This document shows, in pieces, positions 57,950 through 64,000 of a stretch of DNA of 64,000 bases. The notes under the pieces are model-generated. The model worked only from the letters and a program-made list of their open reading frames with translations. It did not search any database and was not told where the DNA came from. Origin of the DNA: an uncultured bacterium (GTDB lineage Bacteria > Cyanobacteriota > Vampirovibrionia > Gastranaerophilales > Gastranaerophilaceae); the NCBI GenBank assembly GCA_902777385.1, contig CACYTP010000007.1, positions 1 through 64,000 on the forward strand. The letters run 5' to 3'. Positions within the stretch are counted from its first letter, which is position 1. Every line of letters starts with the position of its first letter. Both the position numbers and the translations under genes were made by a program.

Positions 57950-60775
57950 ATGCTTGACAAAATTATTATAAAAGGTGCAAAAGAAAATAATCTCAAAAAC
58001 GTATCATTGGAAATTCCCAAAAACGAATTAATTGTTTTTACGGGGGTTTCCGGTTCGGGTAAATCTTCGCTTGCATTTGATACAATTTTTGCGGAAGGTC
58101 AAAGACGTTATGTAGAAAGCCTTTCAACCTATGCAAGACAATTTCTCGGACAGCTTGATAAGCCTGATGTTGAATATATAGACGGCTTATCCCCTGCAAT
58201 TTCCATTGATCAAAAGTCAACAAGCAATAACCCACGTTCCACTGTCGGAACGGTTACGGAAATTTATGATTATTTAAGACTTTTGTACGCAAGAGCAGGA
58301 ACGCCTTATTGCCCTAATTGCGGAGATGAAATTAAGCCCCAATCTGTTGATGAAATTGTAAACAGCATAATGAAGCTCGGTGAGGGTGAAAAAATACAAA
58401 TTCTTGCCCCTGTTGTAAGAAGTAAAAAAGGTGAATATTCTTCGTTATTCAAAGAACTTCAGCAGGAAGGGTTTGTAAGAGTAAAGATTGACGGTGAAAT
58501 TTATAACCTTGATGAAGACGATATAGAGTTGGCAAAAACTAAAAAACACGATATTAGTGTAGTTGTTGACCGTGTCGTTGTTAAAGAAAGTGCTATATCA
58601 AGAATAGCCGATAGCGTTCAAATTGCACTTAAAAAAGCTGACGGAATTGTTATTATAGATGCGATTTCAAGGAAAGAAGAAAAAATATTCAGCGAAAAAC
58701 TTTCTTGTCCGAAATGCGGATTAAGTTTTGAAGAACTTGCACCCCGTATTTTTTCATTTAATGCTCCTTATGGTGCGTGTGAAAGATGCGGCGGATTAGG
58801 TGCGGATTTTGTCATTGAGCCGAATCTTGTAGTTCCTGACAGGACAAAAAGTTTGAATGAGGGGGCGATATATCCGTGGTCAAGAACCTCAACGGATTAT
58901 TATGATGATATGCTAAAGTCTGTATGCTCTCATTATGGTATCCCTATGGATAAACCTTTTGATGCTCTCACAAAATCTCAGCAGGATATAATCCTACACG
59001 GCGGTGATGATATCTTGCAGTTTAGAGTAAAAAGATTTGGTACTCACTATTATGAAACTAAGTATCGCAAGTTTGAAGGTGTAATTCCGTTTTTGGAAAA
59101 GCGTTATAATGATTCTAATGCAGAATACTGGCGTGAAGAAATCGAAAAATATATGACAACTACACCTTGTCCGGCATGCAATGGGGCGAGATTAAAGCCA
59201 TTCCCGTTAGCGGTAAAAATTAAAGATAAGAATATATATGAATTCACTCTGATGCCGATAGATGAAGAGTTGCAGTTTGTCGAGGATTTGTATCTTGAAT
59301 TGGATGAATACAAATTGCAAATAGCTAAGCAGATTTTAGATGAAATTCGTTCAAGATTGCGTTTTATGAAAGATGTCGGGCTGAGTTATCTTAATCTTGC
59401 CCGTATGGCAGGTACTTTATCAGGTGGTGAAGCTCAGCGTATCAGACTTGCAACCCAAATAGGCAGCGGCTTGTCAGGTGTTCTTTACGTTTTGGATGAA
59501 CCGTCAATAGGCTTACACCAGAGGGATAATGACAGATTAATAAAAACCCTCTTAAAACTCAGAAATCTTGGAAATACTCTCATAGTTGTAGAACACGATG
59601 AAGATACAATGCGTAATGCGGATTATATTGTTGATATAGGTCCGAAAGCAGGAGTTAACGGCGGTAAAATTATTGCTACAGGCACACTTGAAGATATAAT
59701 AAAGACTAAAAATTCTTTGACGGGACAGTATTTGAGCGGTGTCCGTTCAATACCGGTTCCTGATAAAATCAGAAAAGGTAACGGTAAATTCTTACAGGTT
59801 AAAAATGCACACCTGAATAATCTAAAAAATATTGATGTAGATATTCCGCTCGGTAAAATAGTCGTTTTGACGGGAATTTCAGGCTCAGGTAAGTCTACTT
59901 TGATGCAGGATTTGATTTATGAATTTGCCCTGCATAAATTAAGGGGTAATCGTCCAAAACCGCAAGGTGTTGATGATATTCTGGGATTTGAAAATATAGA
60001 TAAAATTATTGATATTGACCAGTCCCCAATCGGCAGAACTCCACGTTCCAATCCTGCAACTTATACGGATTTATTTACTCATATCAGAGATTTATACGCC
60101 AAAACAAATGAGGCAAAAGTGAGAGGGTACAAACCGGGCAGATTTAGCTTTAACGTTAAAGGCGGACGCTGTGAGGCTTGTAAAGGTGACGGTGTAAACA
60201 AAATTGAGATGAACTTTTTATCGGATGTTTATGTAAAATGTCCTGTATGTAAAGGTAAACGCTATAACAGAGAAACTCTGGAGGTAAAATTTAAAGGCAA
60301 AACTATTGCAGATGTCCTTGATATGAGCGTAAAAGAAGCCTTAGAGTTTTTCGATAGTATTCCGACAATAAAAAATAAATTGCAAACTCTGAATGATGTA
60401 GGTTTGGATTATATTAAACTTGGTCAAAGTGCCACAACTTTGTCAGGCGGTGAAGCTCAGAGAATTAAACTTGCATCGGAGTTGAATAAGCGTGCAACAG
60501 GTAAAACTTTATATCTGCTCGATGAGCCGTCTGTCGGTTTGCATTGGTACGATTTGGATAAATTAATTAAAATTATTCAAAAGCTTGCAGATCAGGGAAA
60601 TACAATTCTCATAATTGAACATAACTTAGATTTAATCAAAGTAGCAGACCATATTATTGATTTAGGTCCTGAAGGCGGTAATGCAGGCGGAACGGTTGTC
60701 GCTCAGGGAACTCCTCAGGAGGTCGCAAAAAATAAAAATTCATTTACGGGTCAGTACTTGAAAGGCGTTTTGTGA
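57950..60775 (+). CDS. uvrA: Excinuclease ABC subunit A
   Basis: 941-aa damage-recognition ATPase of nucleotide excision repair. Two ABC modules: Walker A FTGVSGSGKSSLAFD and LTGISGSGKSTLMQD; signatures TLSGGEAQRIRLA and TLSGGEAQRIKLA; Walker B VLDEPSIGLH and LLDEPSVGLH. Zinc modules C-P-K-C-G...C-E-R-C-G-G and C-E-A-C-K-G-D-G...C-P-V-C-K-G. Length is standard. The ATG at 57950 gives the usual M-x-K-I-I-I-K-G-A start; a TTG upstream is not needed. Confidence 0.98.
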   Translation: MLDKIIIKGAKENNLKNVSLEIPKNELIVFTGVSGSGKSSLAFDTIFAEGQRRYVESLSTYARQFLGQLDKPDVEYIDGLSPAISIDQKSTSNNPRSTVGTVTEIYDYLRLLYARAGTPYCPNCGDEIKPQSVDEIVNSIMKLGEGEKIQILAPVVRSKKGEYSSLFKELQQEGFVRVKIDGEIYNLDEDDIELAKTKKHDISVVVDRVVVKESAISRIADSVQIALKKADGIVIIDAISRKEEKIFSEKLSCPKCGLSFEELAPRIFSFNAPYGACERCGGLGADFVIEPNLVVPDRTKSLNEGAIYPWSRTSTDYYDDMLKSVCSHYGIPMDKPFDALTKSQQDIILHGGDDILQFRVKRFGTHYYETKYRKFEGVIPFLEKRYNDSNAEYWREEIEKYMTTTPCPACNGARLKPFPLAVKIKDKNIYEFTLMPIDEELQFVEDLYLELDEYKLQIAKQILDEIRSRLRFMKDVGLSYLNLARMAGTLSGGEAQRIRLATQIGSGLSGVLYVLDEPSIGLHQRDNDRLIKTLLKLRNLGNTLIVVEHDEDTMRNADYIVDIGPKAGVNGGKIIATGTLEDIIKTKNSLTGQYLSGVRSIPVPDKIRKGNGKFLQVKNAHLNNLKNIDVDIPLGKIVVLTGISGSGKSTLMQDLIYEFALHKLRGNRPKPQGVDDILGFENIDKIIDIDQSPIGRTPRSNPATYTDLFTHIRDLYAKTNEAKVRGYKPGRFSFNVKGGRCEACKGDGVNKIEMNFLSDVYVKCPVCKGKRYNRETLEVKFKGKTIADVLDMSVKEALEFFDSIPTIKNKLQTLNDVGLDYIKLGQSATTLSGGEAQRIKLASELNKRATGKTLYLLDEPSVGLHWYDLDKLIKIIQKLADQGNTILIIEHNLDLIKVADHIIDLGPEGGNAGGTVVAQGTPQEVAKNKNSFTGQYLKGVL

Positions 60776-60834
60776 TATTTTAATAATTGTAACAATCAAG
60801 AATGTATTTATAAAGTATTTAAAAACTGTTCCGT

Positions 60835-60857
60835 TATAAGTATGTATAGTACTTATA
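60835..60857 (+). promoter_or_regulatory. Inverted repeat before the LysM protein gene
   Basis: TATAAGT and ACTTATA, 9-bp spacer, just before the ribosome site GGTGGAG and the ATG at 60870. The left half overlaps a possible -10, so it could be an operator. Confidence 0.4.
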
Positions 60858-60869
60858 GGTGGAGTTTTA

Positions 60870-63368
60870 ATGACTGACTTCAGTATTTCAAATCCATATA
60901 TAAAAAAGCCGCAACCGACACAACAATCAGGGGTTAATAACGTTGATACTTCTTCTACGGAGGTTAAGAGTAATAATGAAGCTTCAAATGATTCCGAACG
61001 TGCTGAGTCAAAAAGTGTTGAAAGTCAGGCAATGTGGGATGAAATGCAGAATACTCAAGAAGGAACACCTGAAGTCGAAGCTCAAAAAGACAAACCTAAC
61101 GTTATAGAGAATAGTGATACCACAAGTTCTACTCAGTCTGTTCAAGAAAAAAAATCTTCAGATACAATAGCGAGTGATGATGCTGTAGTTGTTAACGGTA
61201 AAGTGGAAACACCTTCGGATGATAAATTATCCGAAACTGTTTCTGCGGAGAAAAGTGGTGCGAGTACGACTACGAATAAACGTGAGGATGGTACTGTTGA
61301 TAAAATTACGGTTGATTCTCAATCTAATACAGTGGTTAGTGATTATGCTGAAGATGGTCAAACTATAACAAAAGTAACCGATACCAATAAAGAAGATGGT
61401 ACAGTTTCTACTACAAATTATGAAGATGGTAAACCTTCCACAAAAGATGTACATAAAGGTACTGTAGATGCACATTATAATATAGATGAGAACGGAAATG
61501 AAAGATTAACTTCAAGAGCGGTTGATAAGGGTGCCTATACTGAAACTACGGAATTTAATTACAATGAGGATGATACTGTAACTTCATCTACTGTTGCCGG
61601 TAATAGAGTAACCGTTAAAAATATAAAAAATCCTGTAACAAAAAATAACAATATTAACGGTACGGTAACAGATGAAACTGTTACTGAACCCGGCAAACAA
61701 ACTGTAAAAGAGTTTGATGATAATGGTAATGTTACTCATCAGGTTGAGAAATATGGCGAGGACCCTCAAAACCCTGATAAACAAAATGAGATTAGTTATA
61801 ATCAAGATGGTAGTCGTACAGAAGTGTTTACCCAGCCGTCTAAAAATTATAAACAGACGGATGAATACAATGCTGACGGATTTAAAACTAAACAAACTGC
61901 GGAAGTTGACGGAAAAACGTACGAAGCAACGTATGACGGAAAAGGTCATGGTTCTTTAACGATGAAAGCCGGTGAATCGGTAGATTCTTTCTGTCAGAGA
62001 ACAAAAGTTCCAAAATCTGAGGTAATGAAATTAAACAAGTTTCCAGGAGGTGTTCCTCAGGCGGGACAACGTATTGTAGTTCCTGATAAATATGTAAAAG
62101 CAACGGATTCCGCAAATTATGATGTATCAGCGGAAAGTGAAAAAGCAAAGGGTGATGCCGCTGAAATAAAACAAAAAGAAATTGTTGCAAATTCAGACCA
62201 AATATATGAACGAAAAGGAACAAAAGGTAAATATTCGAGTTACGAAGAATATGCCAGAGAATTGATGCAACAAGAGGGTATTTCGACTGATAATCAGATG
62301 CTTGTGGATAAATATACAAAGAAAATTTCTGATCTGAACGGCGGAAAACCTATACTTGAACTGGACACTATTAAGACCCCAATGACTGAAAAGTTAAAAA
62401 CAAAAACCGATGCAAATGATAAAAAAAATGCCGAAGAAAAAGCTAAACTAGATGAACTTAATCTCGCAAAATCCAATTTTAAAGAAATACAAAAAGCAAA
62501 TATAGAGGCAAGAATTAAATTTGAAGAAGAAATGAAAAATGAGAATTTTACCCATTGGACAGCCGATGGAGTATCAAAGCTTTGGAATAATCGTTTTATA
62601 AATCTAACCGGTAATACTGCAAAACAGGTTAGAGAAGAATTGGATGCTTACAGCAGGGCTGATGATAAAATGGCAGCTGCACTTGAAGCAGGTGATATGG
62701 ATGGATTTAAACAAATATATAAGGACACATATCATAGAGATTATGACGGTAAACTATCAGACGATGTTTATAAAATAAATGATAGAGTTACAGATTATAA
62801 CGATTCTCAGCAAACAGGCGGTACGGTAGTTGAAGGCACACTCAAGGGTGCCGGAGCAGTTGTTGGAGGTGCGGGCGGTGCGGCGGTAGCTTCCGTTTTG
62901 GTTGATGGTGCGAAAGATTTGACTACCGGCGTGAAAGATGAAAAAGGGAAATATAGCATGGGTAAAGTTGCTGATAATGCAAAAGATATTAAAGAACATG
63001 CGGGAGAAAAAGTTCTTGAATATGGTACAGATGCGGCATTAAATGCCGGGGCTGCATGGGCAGGCGGAAAAGCGGGCGAATATGTTGGAGGAAAAGCTTG
63101 GAATGCAGTTACCGGTAAAGCCAAAATCGGTTTTGGAGATGGTGCCTATACTGGTGCTTTAAAGGTTTACAGACAAGCGGGTGCAGTCAGTAAGGCCGGT
63201 GGTTACACTGCTGATAATGTAGCTTCCGATGTTATATCTGGTGCAAAGGATATTTACACAGGAAATTGGGCTGATGTAGCTAAGTCGTCTGCCGGCGGGT
63301 TAGTTGCTAATGCAGGTGACTCTGCTATAAAAAATGTAGGCAAAGGTGTAGGTAAGCTTATTAAGTAA
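60870..63368 (+). CDS. Large multi-domain protein with LysM motif
   Basis: 832 aa, no signal peptide. Residues 1-130 are disordered (Ser/Glu/Asp/Thr-rich). Residues about 130-360 consist of D-G-T/D-G-N centred beta-repeats (KEDGTVSTTNYEDGK, DENGNERLTS) that resemble YD/RHS-type strands. Residues about 364-410 form a LysM-like module (MKAGESVDSFCQRTKVP...VPQAGQRIVVP) that would bind glycan. A charged helical part follows (about 420-640), then a Gly/Ala-rich hydrophobic C-terminal third (GAGAVVGGAGGAAVASV; AGGKAGEYVGGKAW). The layout recalls large effectors or phage-like structural proteins, but no toxin domain is seen. Confidence 0.6.
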   Translation: MTDFSISNPYIKKPQPTQQSGVNNVDTSSTEVKSNNEASNDSERAESKSVESQAMWDEMQNTQEGTPEVEAQKDKPNVIENSDTTSSTQSVQEKKSSDTIASDDAVVVNGKVETPSDDKLSETVSAEKSGASTTTNKREDGTVDKITVDSQSNTVVSDYAEDGQTITKVTDTNKEDGTVSTTNYEDGKPSTKDVHKGTVDAHYNIDENGNERLTSRAVDKGAYTETTEFNYNEDDTVTSSTVAGNRVTVKNIKNPVTKNNNINGTVTDETVTEPGKQTVKEFDDNGNVTHQVEKYGEDPQNPDKQNEISYNQDGSRTEVFTQPSKNYKQTDEYNADGFKTKQTAEVDGKTYEATYDGKGHGSLTMKAGESVDSFCQRTKVPKSEVMKLNKFPGGVPQAGQRIVVPDKYVKATDSANYDVSAESEKAKGDAAEIKQKEIVANSDQIYERKGTKGKYSSYEEYARELMQQEGISTDNQMLVDKYTKKISDLNGGKPILELDTIKTPMTEKLKTKTDANDKKNAEEKAKLDELNLAKSNFKEIQKANIEARIKFEEEMKNENFTHWTADGVSKLWNNRFINLTGNTAKQVREELDAYSRADDKMAAALEAGDMDGFKQIYKDTYHRDYDGKLSDDVYKINDRVTDYNDSQQTGGTVVEGTLKGAGAVVGGAGGAAVASVLVDGAKDLTTGVKDEKGKYSMGKVADNAKDIKEHAGEKVLEYGTDAALNAGAAWAGGKAGEYVGGKAWNAVTGKAKIGFGDGAYTGALKVYRQAGAVSKAGGYTADNVASDVISGAKDIYTGNWADVAKSSAGGLVANAGDSAIKNVGKGVGKLIK

Positions 63369-63509
63369 GTTGATATATATTATTATCATACTGTTGTGTC
63401 ATTGTATGATTGTAAATATTTGTAAAAGTGACGTAAAAAATTAGTCAATAATTCTTATATTCTATACTTTTTATATATAAAATATATAACATAAAGGAGC
63501 GTTTACCAA

Positions 63510-63749
63510 ATGATGGACGTAAAGTTTGATATGTGCGTAAAAAATCATTACATGACAAAAATTATGTCGCAGATGACTGCAGCCAATGAACGGGGTAATT
63601 ATTTTACAAGCATCATAGGCAGTACAAGACGGCAGAATTTTATGGCAGGATTATCAGTAGAACGTCAGGGTGATGTTCAGTCCCAACAACCGCAAGATTT
63701 ATCCGAAATTCCCGAGGATAGGCGAATGAGTTCGTTCATTCAGGAATAA
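63510..63749 (+). CDS. Hypothetical 79-aa protein
   Basis: Not recognised. Polar, with Met/Gln/Arg; a central R-R-Q-N-F-M-A-G-L-S segment and a Gln/Pro-rich tail. AAAGGAG lies ten bases before the ATG, and a good terminator follows. No membrane segment. Probably lineage-specific. Confidence 0.55.
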   Translation: MMDVKFDMCVKNHYMTKIMSQMTAANERGNYFTSIIGSTRRQNFMAGLSVERQGDVQSQQPQDLSEIPEDRRMSSFIQE

Positions 63750-63782
63750 AATATTTTAGATATGTTCAATTTTCATAATTAT

Positions 63783-63813
63783 AAAGGCTTTGCATTTAAC
63801 GTGTAAAGCCTTT
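63783..63813 (+). terminator. Terminator after the 79-aa gene
   Basis: AAAGGCTT...AAGCCTTT stem extended by a TGCA-type inner pairing; T-rich after. Confidence 0.8.
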
Positions 63814-63892
63814 AATATTGCAGTTTATAAAAATTTTAAAAATTTTATTCGGCGGCATGTTACAATACGTTAACAAATAGCAAAAAACCGAG

Positions 63893-63921
63893 TTGACAGT
63901 GTTATATGTTTATACTAACAT
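63893..63921 (+). promoter_or_regulatory. Promoter for a gene beyond the window
   Basis: TTGACA (63893-63898), 17-bp spacer, TAACAT (63916-63921). The downstream gene is not in the window. Confidence 0.5.
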
Positions 63922-64000
63922 TGGTATGCTTGGTGCATTTTAGTTAAAAGACCGAAATATATTTTTAAATAAATTCAAACCGAGCAAAGCCCTGTGGGGC

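Overview
The window reads as chromosomal DNA of an AT-rich, two-membraned, probably anaerobic gut-type bacterium. The best fit is the non-photosynthetic cyanobacterial sister group Gastranaerophilales (Melainabacteria/Vampirovibrionia). This is inference from a combination of traits, not from a marker tree: scattered prepilins with an almost invariant FTLAEVLITLGIIG N-terminus, a TonB/ExbB/ExbD system plus AsmA- and MlaE-like envelope proteins (outer membrane), a rubredoxin-first reverse rubrerythrin (anaerobe), and many short lineage-specific proteins, some opening with a Pro/Gln-x-Phe-Thr type motif.

Layout. 1-7.6 kb: prepilin preceded by a dispersed inverted repeat, MlaE-type permease, GNAT enzyme, secreted WG-repeat protein, AsmA-like giant, and a secreted VirB10-like protein. 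7.8-10 kb: repeat copy, GT39-like membrane glycosyltransferase, gene-poor stretch, tRNA-Leu(CAA). 10-18.6 kb: secreted regulatory-like domain protein, two unknown small genes, mazG, uridine-kinase-like enzyme, response regulator plus a degenerate PilB-like ATPase, tdk, and a TrmB regulator divergent from tpiA. 18.7-22.8 kb: two VirB10-like secreted proteins, then tonB-exbB-exbD-exbD. 23-27 kb: large FhaB-type adhesin with 414-bp internal repeats. 27-34 kb: housekeeping genes (YhcC-type radical SAM, cdd, maf, deoC, metF, tcdA) and a small ribbon-helix-helix operon. 34-45 kb: a tight rny-ymdB-PHP-pilin-like-LOG operon, M20 peptidase, BlaI-type regulator, tuf. 45.5-49.8 kb: reverse rubrerythrin, hybrid-type sensor kinase, GNAT-like protein, prepilin. 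49.8-52.1 kb: a toxin/immunity array. 52.4-64 kb: gatA, lineage-specific pairs, folP with an N-terminal extension, prepilin, XRE regulator, uvrA, a LysM protein and a small gene.

The most unusual region is 49.8-52.1 kb (minus strand). A 364-aa protein ends in a domain matching the end of colicin M, including the D-x-Y-D-F-N signature. It overlaps the start of a polytopic membrane protein that is a plausible immunity partner. Downstream lie, in order, a displaced remnant of a second colicin-M-like C-terminus, a second paralogous membrane protein, and a third, shorter C-terminal remnant. This looks like a record of successive toxin-tip/immunity replacement.

A second broad signal is regulatory. 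At about a dozen genes, on both strands, a sigma-70 -10 box (mostly extended TGn) sits exactly 6-7 nt before the start codon with no Shine-Dalgarno sequence, which predicts leaderless mRNAs. Other genes here carry ordinary AGGAG-type sites.
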